The translations under genes were made by a program, and so were the position numbers. From CAZCPB01 sp044223975 (lineage in GTDB: Bacteria; Planctomycetota; Phycisphaerae; Phycisphaerales; UBA1924), in NCBI GenBank assembly GCA_044223975.1, contig JBGALI010000011.1, forward strand, positions 62,001-126,000: a stretch of 64,000 nt of DNA, read 5' to 3'. Shown here in pieces: positions 35,212 to 43,371 of the stretch (positions are counted from its first letter, which is position 1; every line of letters begins with the position of its first letter). Under the pieces are notes generated by a model, which was given only the letters and a program-made list of their open reading frames with translations, was not told where the DNA came from and searched no databases.

Positions 35212-35340
35212 GGGCGGTCCTGGTTCGATCGACGCGGCGGGGGGTTGGTGGGGCGGACCAGTGTAATCAGGCTTGTGCGCGGGCGTGGAAGACGGGTGGG
35301 TTCGGGCCGCGGGCGCGCGGGGGGAGGGGGACGCGCCGGC

Positions 35341-35361
35341 GCGGGGCCTGAAAGGCCCCGC
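35341..35361. other. Perfect 9-bp hairpin in a divergent intergenic region
   Basis: GCGGGGCCT, loop GAA, then AGGCCCCGC. It lacks a T-run on either side, so it is not an obvious terminator. It lies about 60 bases before the promoter-like box of the esterase gene. Role unknown. Confidence 0.4.
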
Positions 35362-35417
35362 CCCCGGTGGCAGGGGCGCGATTCGCTTGCCTCGCCGTGC
35401 TGCGCCGCTCGTTCAGT

Positions 35418-35423
35418 TACGCT
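35418..35423 (+). promoter_or_regulatory. -10-like box TACGCT, leaderless spacing
   Basis: The box lies six bases before the ATG at 35430, with no Shine-Dalgarno. It supports that start over upstream in-frame codons. Confidence 0.5.
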
Positions 35424-35429
35424 GCACCC

Positions 35430-36287
35430 ATGCTTATGAGAATGGTTGCCGCGATTGTGATGGTATCGGTGTTGGCGGGTTGCACGGCAGAGCATTCTCC
35501 GTGCGCGGGGCGGGCGATGGAGGAGCGTCCCGGCGCGGCAGAGCCGCTGGTGATCGGGGAGTGGTTCACAATCGACTCGCGCGTGCTCGGCGAAGTGCGG
35601 CGTGTGAACGTGTTCGTGCCGACGGTGTACGGCGAGAAGATCGAGGCACCGATGCCCGTGCTGTACATGCCCGACGGGGGGCTCGATGAGGATTTCCTGC
35701 ACGTGGCGGGGTTGGTGCAGGTGCTGGTGAGCAACGGGAGCATGCGGCCGTTCGTGCTGGTGGGGATTCCCAACACGCAGCGGAGGCGCGACCTCACCGG
35801 GCCGACGTCCAACTTGGAGGACAGGAAGGTGGCGCCGGTGGTGGGGGGCTCGGCGACGTTCCGACGGTTTATCAAGGAGGAGCTGATGCCGGCGGTGAAG
35901 GCGCGGTACCGCACCACGGACGAAGCCGCGATTGTCGGCGAGTCATTGGCCGGGCTGTTCGTGGTGGAGACTTTGGTGGTCGAGCCGAGCCTGTTCCAAA
36001 CGTACATCGCGATCGACCCGAGCCTGTGGTGGAACGATGGGGGGATTCTGAAGGACGCGGCAGCGCGCGCCGGTCGCGGCGGGTCTGGCGCGAAACCGAC
36101 GGTTTTTCTGACCAACAGCGGTGAGGAGCGTGTGGAGGGGCAGGCGTCGCGGCTGGCGGCGGTGCTTGAGGCGCGCGGCGACGTGGTGGTGAAGTACATG
36201 CCCCTGGAAGGGGCGAAGCACGCGACGATCTACCACCAGGCGGCGCTGGTGGCGTTCGGGACGGTGCTGGCGCCGGGGTCGAAGTGA
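35430..36287 (+). CDS. Esterase D/Fes-like alpha/beta hydrolase, lipoprotein
   Basis: Exported serine hydrolase of 285 residues, lipobox VLAGC at about residue 17. The alpha/beta hydrolase fold shows RRVNVFVPTVYGE, MPVLYMPDGGLDEDF, the nucleophile elbow IVGESLAGLF (Ser in GxSxxG), IDPSLWWNDGG and a C-terminal His in GAKHATIYHQAAL. The pattern fits esterase D/Fes-type esterases that cut enterobactin-like or simple esters; substrate unknown. The next gene, a sulfatase, is 117 bases downstream on the same strand. Confidence 0.83.
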   Translation: MLMRMVAAIVMVSVLAGCTAEHSPCAGRAMEERPGAAEPLVIGEWFTIDSRVLGEVRRVNVFVPTVYGEKIEAPMPVLYMPDGGLDEDFLHVAGLVQVLVSNGSMRPFVLVGIPNTQRRRDLTGPTSNLEDRKVAPVVGGSATFRRFIKEELMPAVKARYRTTDEAAIVGESLAGLFVVETLVVEPSLFQTYIAIDPSLWWNDGGILKDAAARAGRGGSGAKPTVFLTNSGEERVEGQASRLAAVLEARGDVVVKYMPLEGAKHATIYHQAALVAFGTVLAPGSK

Positions 36288-36404
36288 GGATTCGGGGGGT
36301 GGAAGGATCCGGCCGGCCGTGGCGACCCGCGGCGCGGTGCCTACGTTGTTGGCGCGATTTTTTGTGGAGAGATGTCCCCGCCCAGAGTGTCCTGAGGAAT
36401 CACC

Positions 36405-37850
36405 ATGAAGGAAGTCATGCTCGGCGTATGGAAAGTCGTCGCGGCTGCCGCGGTGCTTGCGCTCTGCATCCCCGCGCTCGCACAGCCCTCGGGCCCGAAG
36501 CCCAACATCGTGCACATCGTGGCCGATGACCTTGGGTGGAAGGACGTGGGCTTCAACGGGTGCACGGACATCAAAACGCCGAATCTGGACAAACTCGCGG
36601 CGGGCGGTGCGAAGTTCACGCAGTTCTATGTGCAGCCGATGTGCACGCCGACGCGGGCGTGCCTGATGACGGGGCGGTATCCGTTCCGGTACGGGCTGCA
36701 GACGGCGGTGATTCCGTCGGTTTCGGACTACGGCCTCGACACGACCGAGTGGCTGATGCCCCAGTGCCTGAAGGAGGCCGGGTACGCGACAGCGATCATC
36801 GGTAAGTGGCACCTCGGGCACGCGGACAAGAAATTCTGGCCCAGGCAGCGCGGGTTTGATTACCAGTACGGGGCGATGATCGGTGAACTGGACTACTTCA
36901 CGCACGATGAGCACGGCGTTCTGGACTGGTTCAGGGACAACGAGCCGGTGCGAGAAGAAGGGTACACCACGACGCTGATCGGAAAAGACGCGGCGCGGCT
37001 GATCGAGGAGCACGATGCGAGCACGCCTCTGTATCTGTACCTGACGTTCAACGCGCCGCACACGCCGTACCAGGCTCCGCAGGACTACATCGATCGGTAC
37101 CCGAACATCGAAGACCCGACCCGTCGAACGTACGCGGCGATGGTGACGTGCCTGGACGATGAGATCGGGCGCGTCGTCGCGGCGCTCGACAAGAAAGGGA
37201 TACGAGACAACACCCTGATCCTCTTCCACAGCGATAACGGCGGCACGCGCGATGCGCGGTTCACGGGCATCATGGCGGACGTGTCGAAGATCAAGATCCC
37301 CTGCGATAACGGCCCGTACCGCGAGGGCAAGGGCACGGTCTACGAGGGCGGCACGCGCGTGTGCGCCCTGGCTAACTGGCCGGGCCACATCAAGGCCCAG
37401 ACGGTGGACGGCATGATCCACGCCGTCGACCTCTACCCGACGCTTGCGGCGTTGGCGGGGGCGTCCACCGCCAAGTGCAAGCCGCTCGACGGTCTCAACG
37501 TCTGGGACACCATCAGCAAGGGCGCTTCATCGCCGCGCACCGAGGTCATCTACAACATCGAGCCCTTCCGCGGCGGCGTGCGGCAGGGAGAATGGAAACT
37601 GGTGTGGCGTACGCTGCTGCCTTCGAGCGTCGAACTCTTCAACCTGGCGAACGATCCCGGGGAGACGGCCAATCTTGCCGCGCAGCATCCGGAGAAGGTT
37701 GCGGCGTTCCAGCAGCGCCTGGACACGTTGGCGAAGGAAGCGACCAAGCCTCTCTTCCTGGTGGACCAGTTCAAAGTCATCATGAAGAACGCCAAGGGCG
37801 AGCCGGTCCTGCCCACCGACGAGGAATTCACCGCGGTGGAAGGGCCATGA
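36405..37850 (+). CDS. Type I sulfatase (arylsulfatase family), exported
   Basis: Hydrolase of 481 residues that removes sulfate esters from organic substrates, typically sulfated polysaccharides in planctomycetes. A signal peptide ends at ALAQ. Catalytic Cys80 lies in CTPTRACLMTGR, the CxPxR signature converted to formylglycine. Metal ligands include Asp41-Asp42 (HIVADDLGW) and the FHSDNGG motif. GKWHLGH is also typical. Length and domain order are complete. The maturation enzyme is not in the window. GAGG lies 10 bases before the ATG. Confidence 0.92.
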   Translation: MKEVMLGVWKVVAAAAVLALCIPALAQPSGPKPNIVHIVADDLGWKDVGFNGCTDIKTPNLDKLAAGGAKFTQFYVQPMCTPTRACLMTGRYPFRYGLQTAVIPSVSDYGLDTTEWLMPQCLKEAGYATAIIGKWHLGHADKKFWPRQRGFDYQYGAMIGELDYFTHDEHGVLDWFRDNEPVREEGYTTTLIGKDAARLIEEHDASTPLYLYLTFNAPHTPYQAPQDYIDRYPNIEDPTRRTYAAMVTCLDDEIGRVVAALDKKGIRDNTLILFHSDNGGTRDARFTGIMADVSKIKIPCDNGPYREGKGTVYEGGTRVCALANWPGHIKAQTVDGMIHAVDLYPTLAALAGASTAKCKPLDGLNVWDTISKGASSPRTEVIYNIEPFRGGVRQGEWKLVWRTLLPSSVELFNLANDPGETANLAAQHPEKVAAFQQRLDTLAKEATKPLFLVDQFKVIMKNAKGEPVLPTDEEFTAVEGP

Positions 37851-37964
37851 GGACGGGGGGTTCTGCCGGCCGGGTTCGTGAAAATGAGGGTGTGGAGGCC
37901 CGGGTTTGCCGGTAGACTGCGGACCTGACGGCGGTTCCGCCACCGCCTGGTGAGGAGAGATCGC

Positions 37965-39053
37965 ATGATGCCCACATGGACACCCGAGGGTCGGTCTGCG
38001 CGCTGGCAGTTGTGCGCGGCGTTGGTCATGGGCGCGGTGGCAACGGCGGCCTCTGCATCGTGGACGGTGACCAGCCTGCACAACGGAGCGACATCGCACT
38101 CGCAGGCGTTCGGTGTCGGCGGAGGCGAGCAGGTGGGGTGGGGCCTGGTGGGGAGCGGTTGGAACGCGGGCGTGTGGAGCGGTGCGGCGGGGTCGTGGGT
38201 GAACCTGAATCCCGCCGGGGCCGGGCAATCCGTGGCGTGGCACGCGTTGGGCGGTCAGCAGGTGGGAACTGCGGAGTTCAGCAACATCTCGCACGCGGGG
38301 GTGTGGGCAGGCACGGCGGCCTCGTGGGTGGATCTGCATCCAAGCGGGGCGGCAGCCTCGGAGGGGCGCGGCACGGACGGATCGCAGCAGGTGGGGATGG
38401 CGAGCGTCGGCAGCCTGTGGCGCGCGAGCCTTTGGAGCGGCACCGCTGCTTCGTGGGTGGATTTGGACCCTGCGGGCTCGGCGGGATCGGAGGCGTACGG
38501 GATTCACGGCGGTCAGCAGGTGGGGATGGCGGATGTCGGGAGCGTGATTCGCGCGAGCCTGTGGACGGGGAGCGCTGCTTCGTGGGTTGATCTGCACCCT
38601 TCGGGCGCCAGCGCCTCGACCGCGTACGGTGTGCACGCGGGGCAGCAGGCGGGGTACGCGACGATCGGCGGGAACAAGCACGCGGGCGTGTGGAGCGGGA
38701 CGAGCGCCTCGTGGGTGGACATGAACCCCGCGGGTGCGAGCGAGTCGATCGCGTTTGGCGAGTTCGGCGGTATGCAGGCGGGGTACGCGTACATCGGCGG
38801 CATCGATCGCGCGGGGGTGGGGAGCGGCACGGCGGGGTCGTGGGTGGACCTTCACGCGGTGCTGCCGGCGGGGTTCTACAACTCGCGGGCGTACGGGATC
38901 TGGAATGACGGGACGACGACGTACGTGGCGGGGCACGGGTACAACGCCGCGGCAGGGCAGAACGAGGCTCTGCTGTGGGTGATTCCGGCGCCGGCGTCTT
39001 TGGCGGTGATGGGAGTTGGGGCGGCGGTCGCGGCGCGGCGCCGGCGCGGGTGA
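37965..39053 (+). CDS. PAP-CTERM secreted protein with six 43-residue repeats
   Basis: Exported protein of 362 residues. A signal peptide is followed by six tandem units of about 43 residues (residues about 55-325) built on QQVGMASVGS, ASLWSGTAASWVDL and HPSGA. The motif resembles HAF-type repeats and should form a beta-propeller or beta-solenoid. The tail PAPASLAVMGVGAAVAARRRR is a PEP-CTERM-like sorting signal with PAP replacing PEP. GAGGAG lies eight bases before the ATG, and a TAGACT box lies about 45 bases upstream. No enzymatic motif. Confidence 0.8.
   Translation: MMPTWTPEGRSARWQLCAALVMGAVATAASASWTVTSLHNGATSHSQAFGVGGGEQVGWGLVGSGWNAGVWSGAAGSWVNLNPAGAGQSVAWHALGGQQVGTAEFSNISHAGVWAGTAASWVDLHPSGAAASEGRGTDGSQQVGMASVGSLWRASLWSGTAASWVDLDPAGSAGSEAYGIHGGQQVGMADVGSVIRASLWTGSAASWVDLHPSGASASTAYGVHAGQQAGYATIGGNKHAGVWSGTSASWVDMNPAGASESIAFGEFGGMQAGYAYIGGIDRAGVGSGTAGSWVDLHAVLPAGFYNSRAYGIWNDGTTTYVAGHGYNAAAGQNEALLWVIPAPASLAVMGVGAAVAARRRRG
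38115..38850 (+). repeat. Tandem coding repeats of about 129 bp
   Basis: Six degenerate units of about 129 bp within the preceding gene, each encoding a QQVG...GTAASWVDLHPSGA module. Units 2 and 3 are most alike. Confidence 0.7.
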
Positions 39054-39071
39054 TTCAGAGGAGACTTATTC

Positions 39072-39521
39072 ATGGCTGATGAAAAGCACACGGTCCGGCT
39101 GCATCGCGTGATCAAGTGTCCGGCGGACCGGCTGTACCGGGCGTTCACGGACCCGAGGGCTCTGGTGAAGTGGATGGCGCCGCACGGGTTTGTGTCGGAG
39201 GTGCACTCCATGGACGCCCGCGTGGGCGGTGGATACCGGATGTCGTTCACGAATTTCAATACCGGGCAGTCGCACTCATTCGGCGGGAAGTATGTCGAGC
39301 TCAAGCCGGGCGAGCTGTTGCGGTACACGGACACGTTCGATGATCCAAACCTGTCCGGACAGATGCAGGTCACCATCAGATTGCGGCCGGTGGTGTGCGG
39401 GACCGAGCTGACAATCGTGCAGGAGAACATCCCGGCGGTGATCCCGACGGAGATGTGCTACCTGGGGTGGCAGGAGTCGCTGGGGATGCTTGTGAACCTG
39501 GTGGAAGCGGCGGTGCCGTAG
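39072..39521 (+). CDS. SRPBCC/AHSA1 family protein
   Basis: Cytosolic protein of 149 residues with the START-like AHSA1 fold: VIKCPADRLYRAFTDPRALVKWMAP at the N-terminus, GGGYRMSFTNFN in the middle, and a C-terminal helix with GWQESLGMLVNLVE. Relatives include activators of Hsp90 and many small-ligand binders, so function is not assignable. GAGGAG precedes the ATG. It follows the repeat protein gene by 18 bases. Confidence 0.85.
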   Translation: MADEKHTVRLHRVIKCPADRLYRAFTDPRALVKWMAPHGFVSEVHSMDARVGGGYRMSFTNFNTGQSHSFGGKYVELKPGELLRYTDTFDDPNLSGQMQVTIRLRPVVCGTELTIVQENIPAVIPTEMCYLGWQESLGMLVNLVEAAVP

Positions 39522-39643
39522 GGAGCGGAGGGGCGGGCACGAGGTCCGGAGAGGACTGAGCGTCTGGTTGCGTGGCGTGGGACGCGTCGAAGTGCGCGGG
39601 ACCGGCCCTCACGGCACGGGCCTGGGAGTTCGATGCCACCTGC

Positions 39644-39673
39644 TGCCCGCAGTTGGAGCCCGGGCCACCCGCC
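39644..39673 (+). repeat. Remnant of the RAYT-associated repeat
   Basis: About 30 bases closely matching the CACCCGAGTTTGGAACCC...CCACCCGCC segment found twice beside the RAYT gene (44013-44050, 44338-44375). It lies in the 226-bp gap between the AHSA1 and cytochrome genes, about 4 kb from the main cluster. Confidence 0.55.
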
Positions 39674-39747
39674 GTAATCAACGGAATGCGCTGGCCAACC
39701 CACGCGCCGCGGAGCTGCGAAGGCGCGGCGCCCCTCCTGCTCCGGGT

Positions 39748-40341
39748 TCAGTCATTGGGCTTGAACTGATTCTGATGCGTGTGGCAGACGGTGCACGTCC
39801 GGCCGGGGTTGTGGCGGTGGGAGGTGGCGCTGGTGTATTTGTGAAGGTCGGGGCTGCTGCGGTGGCAGGTGTCGCAGACGTTGTCAAAGACCTTGTCCCC
39901 GTCGAGGTCGTTGTCGCAGAACGAGTGAAGCACCGGTTGCCCGACGTCCGTGCCGCGGCTCTCGAAGGTGAGGGGGCGGTGGGTCGTGGAGTCCTTGGCC
40001 ACCACGTCGGCGCGGAGCATCTTGAGATTCTTCCTGCCGAAGCGGTTGATCTGGCCGTCGTGAGGATCGTGGCACACCGTGCAGGTCTGGCCGACGTGGT
40101 TGCGGGCTTTGAAGGTTGATACGCCTCCCGGGCCGTGGCATGTCAGGCACATGACTTCCACGTTGGTCGCGATCAGCAGGCTCGGCTGTTTCCCGTTGTG
40201 CGTGAGGTGGCACGAGGAGCAATCGTGCCCGGTGGCGAGCATGGATTTTTCAATCCTCGCGGGCGCGGAGAGGCCCAGGAGCGAGAAGAGCCCGGTGATG
40301 GTGGTTACGGCAACGACGAGGGAGAGCGTTGAGCGGTTCAT
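39748..40341 (-). CDS. Pentaheme c-type cytochrome
   Basis: Exported protein of 197 residues with one N-terminal signal or anchor helix. Five CxxCH heme sites are visible: CSSCH, CLTCH, CTVCH, CDTCH and CTVCH. The spacing resembles doubled-CxxCH cytochromes. It probably carries electrons in the periplasm or outside the cell. Its ATG overlaps the stop of the NHL-repeat gene by one base, so the two are an operon. No oxidase or reductase partner is nearby. Confidence 0.88.
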   Translation of the reverse strand: MNRSTLSLVVAVTTITGLFSLLGLSAPARIEKSMLATGHDCSSCHLTHNGKQPSLLIATNVEVMCLTCHGPGGVSTFKARNHVGQTCTVCHDPHDGQINRFGRKNLKMLRADVVAKDSTTHRPLTFESRGTDVGQPVLHSFCDNDLDGDKVFDNVCDTCHRSSPDLHKYTSATSHRHNPGRTCTVCHTHQNQFKPND

Positions 40342-41252
40342 CAGTGCTTCCCCCCTTCCGCGAAGAATTCGACCTTGTGGTCCATGCTGCCGGTCACGTA
40401 GAGGTCGCGGTTCTCGCCCAGGATCAGAATGTCCAGGGGCAGTCGGAGCTGGCCTCGCAGCGCGCCGTATTCGCCGATCGTCGTGACCTGACCACCCGTG
40501 GCGCGGTCCATCACCACCACGCGCCCGAGCCATGCGTCGGCGACGAAGACGTGGCCCGTTTCACCGATGGCAATGCCCTGGGGCTTGGAAAAGTAGTAGC
40601 CCTGCGCGCCATGGCTGCCCGAAATCGAGCCTCGGTAGCCGCCGTCGTAGCCGAACACGGCCACGCGCGGCTCTACATCGTTCTCGATGTCGCCGTAATC
40701 GGAGACGTACACCTCCTCGGCGGCCGGGTCGATGGTCAGACCGGTCGGGTGCTGGAGAAAGTTGTCGCCCGTGCCGCCGCCAGCGATGGTGGCGATCAGG
40801 GTGCCGTCGCCGGAAAGCGTGAAGACCTTGATGCACTTGGCGCCGCCGTCCACCGCGAAGAGGAGGCTCTTGGCGTGATCGATCGCCAGGTCGGAGGGAT
40901 CCGCGACGGTCTCTGCTTCCCCGCCCAGCACTCCGGTCAATTTCCCCGACTCGTCGTAGATCTCGATGCGATGCAGGGTTTCGTTGCCGACGTAGATGCG
41001 ACCGGCGGCCACAGCAAGGCCGGTCACGTTGCCGGCGATCGGGAACTTCGAGAGGACCTTCAGCTTGACGGGGTCGAGGATCGTCACCGATTTCTGGTCG
41101 TAGTCGGTGACGAACACGCGGCCGAGTTCGTCCGCGGCAAGACGGGTCGGGGCTTCGAACCGCTGAAATGCAGGGACGGGTGTGAGTGTTGGCTGGGCGC
41201 TTGCCGCGGTTGAGAGGGCAAGCAGGGAGAGGACGGGGATGAACTTTGTCAT
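40341..41252 (-). CDS. Secreted NHL-repeat beta-propeller protein
   Basis: Exported protein of 303 residues, signal peptide ending at ASAQ. The rest is a probable six-bladed NHL/SMP-30-like propeller, with repeated units such as PTRLAADELGRVFVTDYD, PSDLAIDHAKSLLFAVDGG, PTGLTIDPAAEEVYVSDYG and PQGIAIGETGHVFVADAW. NHL proteins next to multiheme cytochromes are common in anaerobes, but their role is unclear. Promoter and leader lie upstream (see 41333-41361). Confidence 0.85.
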   Translation of the reverse strand: MTKFIPVLSLLALSTAASAQPTLTPVPAFQRFEAPTRLAADELGRVFVTDYDQKSVTILDPVKLKVLSKFPIAGNVTGLAVAAGRIYVGNETLHRIEIYDESGKLTGVLGGEAETVADPSDLAIDHAKSLLFAVDGGAKCIKVFTLSGDGTLIATIAGGGTGDNFLQHPTGLTIDPAAEEVYVSDYGDIENDVEPRVAVFGYDGGYRGSISGSHGAQGYYFSKPQGIAIGETGHVFVADAWLGRVVVMDRATGGQVTTIGEYGALRGQLRLPLDILILGENRDLYVTGSMDHKVEFFAEGGKH

Positions 41253-41566
41253 CGGCTTCTTCCGTCAGCCCTGCCGTGGGCGCCAGGGCGAAATGGAAAA
41301 CCCCCTCCGTCAAACAAAAGGACTTGCGGGTTGTTTTATCCGATATCGAGAGGGGTGTCAAGAGCATGTAGAGGGAGCGTGGGTGTGCGCGGCGGGGTGC
41401 GAGGTTGTGCGGGTGGCCGGGAATGTCCGCTCGCCGCAGGGTCCCCGGCCCGCGGACCTAGAGCGGGAAGACAAGCTGGGACCTGAAGGAACAGGTCCGT
41501 GCCGCGCGTGAGCAGGATCGTTTCCCCGGACACCGGCCGGTTGAGGATTGAGCTGTAAGACCGCTC
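41253..41566. other. Intergenic region (314 bp) holding the NHL operon promoter
   Basis: It contains the minus-strand promoter at 41333-41361 and a small hairpin (41479-41498, GGACCTG with CAGGTCC) downstream of the class C hydrolase stop. That hairpin lacks a T-run, so it is only a weak terminator candidate. No gene was recognised. Confidence 0.5.
41333..41361 (-). promoter_or_regulatory. Sigma70-type promoter for the NHL/cytochrome operon
   Basis: On the minus strand TTGACA (41356-41361) is separated by exactly 17 bases from TAAAAC (41333-41338). The -35 is perfect and the -10 matches four of six bases. The start codon follows about 80 bases later. It is the only near-consensus -35 found in the window. 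Confidence 0.65.
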
Positions 41567-43072
41567 TCAACGTCCCTGCAGGATGAGCTCGCGGGCCTTG
41601 GACTGAACGAGCGGCGCGGCAAGGCCATCGTTGGACAGGACGGCGACGGTGAGGCCGGCGTCGAGGTACATGCTGAGGTCCGCGCTGATGCCGTTGAAGC
41701 CGCCCGAATGGCCGACGATCTTGCCGACGGGAGTGTCCTGGACGAAGAAGCCAAGGCCGTAGCCGAGCGGGCCGGGGACGGGCGTCCATGCCGCGGCGAG
41801 CGCGTCTTGCTTGAGAAGCTTGCCCGAGCGGAGGGCCTGATCGAAGCGGACGAGGTCGGCGACGATCGAGTATCCGCCGCCGGCGGGCCCGCCGCGGATC
41901 ACGTGCATGAAGATGTTGTTGGTGTACTCGGGGCCTTGGGGCGTGACGCGGCGGTCGTAGCCGACGGCGAGGTTGTCGTTGACCTTGTCGAGCTCGTAGC
42001 AGTCGGTGCTGGTCATGCCGGCGGGGCCGGTGACGTTCTTGCGGATGTAGTCGAAGTAATCGGCGCCGGAGGCTTTCTCAACAATGGCGCCGGCGATGAG
42101 GAAGCCGGTGTTGCTGTAACGCTGCTGGGAGCCGGGCTCGAAGGCGAGGGTTTCGGAGACGACCAGGGGCTTGTAGTCGTTGACGTTGCGGAAAAGGGCG
42201 CGGCTGGAGCGGTCGAAGGTCTCGTTGAAATAGGAACCAAGGCCCGAGGTGTGGGTGAGCAGGTGGCGGATCGTGACGCGGTCCAGGATGTCCTGAGAGA
42301 GCCACGTGGTGTCCAGGTACTTGGCGAGGGTGTCGTCGAGGGAGAGCTTGCCCTGCTCGGCGAGCTGGAGGATGGCGACGGCGGTGAACATCTTGTTCAT
42401 GGAGCCGAGGTTGAACTTGGTGTCGAGCGAATTCGCGGCCTTGAAGTCGCGGTTGGCCAGGCCGACGGCGCGGATGAGGAGAGGCTTGCCGTCCTTGGCC
42501 ATGAGGACGGTGCCGCTGAAGGCGTCGTATTTGGCGAGGCGGTCGATGTAGGCGCCGAGTTCTTCGGCGATCTGCGCGTCGGTGAGGGCCGGGGCCTTCG
42601 GAAGGTCGCTGGGCGGGCGGGCGCGGTCGAAGCTGAGGCGGGAGATCTTGTGCGGCGCGGCTTCTTCGACCTCGACCACGATCGCACGCCACTGTTCAGT
42701 GATGCCGGCGCGGACGATGAGCGTGGCGCTGGTGGCGGGGCGCGGAGGGGAGTAGGAGCGGGCGCCGTGGGGGGTCAGCGTGCCGGAGGTTGAGACGACC
42801 TCGTTGAAGAAGGCGGCGTGCGCTTCGGGGGGCACAGCATCGCGGAACTCGGGGGCGAAGGAACCTTGGACGTACCGCTCGAACGCGGCCGGGTCGGCGG
42901 AGTTGATGAGGTCCATGACCTCGCGGGCGCGGGTGTAGGCGGGGGTATCGGGGAGCGTTGCGGAATCGGTGAAGGGCGCCGGCTGCGGCGTCTGTGCCGC
43001 GGCGGGGAGAGACACGACGGTGGAGATGAGGAGGGCAAGCAGAGTGGAGAGCGTGTGGGCTGTGCGGGTCAT
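41567..43072 (-). CDS. Class C beta-lactamase-fold serine hydrolase, exported
   Basis: Exported protein of 501 residues with a signal peptide ending at AAAQ. A helical N-terminal extension covers about residues 40-150. The beta-lactamase/transpeptidase-like domain follows: Ser224-x-x-Lys227 (GSMNKMF), Tyr319-Ser-Asn321 (QRYSN) and HSGG (VGHSGGFNG) in the place of KTG. These are the three motifs of class C beta-lactamases, esterases and D-aminopeptidases. Substrate unknown; peptidoglycan peptides or esters are the usual targets. TATAGT lies about 40 bases upstream. Confidence 0.88.
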   Translation of the reverse strand: MTRTAHTLSTLLALLISTVVSLPAAAQTPQPAPFTDSATLPDTPAYTRAREVMDLINSADPAAFERYVQGSFAPEFRDAVPPEAHAAFFNEVVSTSGTLTPHGARSYSPPRPATSATLIVRAGITEQWRAIVVEVEEAAPHKISRLSFDRARPPSDLPKAPALTDAQIAEELGAYIDRLAKYDAFSGTVLMAKDGKPLLIRAVGLANRDFKAANSLDTKFNLGSMNKMFTAVAILQLAEQGKLSLDDTLAKYLDTTWLSQDILDRVTIRHLLTHTSGLGSYFNETFDRSSRALFRNVNDYKPLVVSETLAFEPGSQQRYSNTGFLIAGAIVEKASGADYFDYIRKNVTGPAGMTSTDCYELDKVNDNLAVGYDRRVTPQGPEYTNNIFMHVIRGGPAGGGYSIVADLVRFDQALRSGKLLKQDALAAAWTPVPGPLGYGLGFFVQDTPVGKIVGHSGGFNGISADLSMYLDAGLTVAVLSNDGLAAPLVQSKARELILQGR

Positions 43073-43102
43073 GGGTGATCCATGGGAGAAGATGACGCGA
43101 TG

Positions 43103-43119
43103 GTACGAAACGTACTATA
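43103..43119 (-). promoter_or_regulatory. Possible -10 and operator of the class C hydrolase gene
   Basis: Minus-strand TATAGT at 43114-43119 directly adjoins and slightly overlaps a small palindrome, GTACG-AAA-CGTAC (43103-43115), on the downstream side. A repressor site is possible. No clear -35 is seen. Confidence 0.3.
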
Positions 43120-43190
43120 TGGGATGGGCGAGCGGGGTGTTTCCGTCGGGTCGACGCGGTAGGGATAAGAAGAGTCGGACGGCCCGATTC

Positions 43191-43261
43191 GGGTGCCATC
43201 GGTCGCCGCCTCTACAACCTCTTCTTTGTCTACCCGATCTCCCGCGGCGCACCGATGCTAC
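43191..43261 (-). repeat. RAYT-associated palindromic repeat, upstream copy (inverted)
   Basis: A 71-bp element running GGGTGCCATCGGTCGCCGC ... GCGGCGCACCGATGCTAC, with imperfectly complementary ends. It is the reverse-complement counterpart of the copies at 43955 and 44279 and lies 110 bases before the RAYT start. Confidence 0.7.
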
Positions 43262-43371
43262 CTGCTCTTCTCCCTCTTCTGTACTCTACGTTCGTGAAGC
43301 CCTCCGCTCACAACACGGCGCGCGATGAACACTCGGCGCGGCTCCGCGCCTTGGGCGCCCAGCGCAAGAGG

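Noticed and set aside
35341..35361. Hairpin considered as a terminator
   Set aside because: It lies between divergent genes and has no T-run on either strand.
39522..39747. Search for tRNA or small RNA in the 226-bp gap
   Set aside because: No cloverleaf or TTCGA-type T-loop was found; only the repeat remnant is recognisable.
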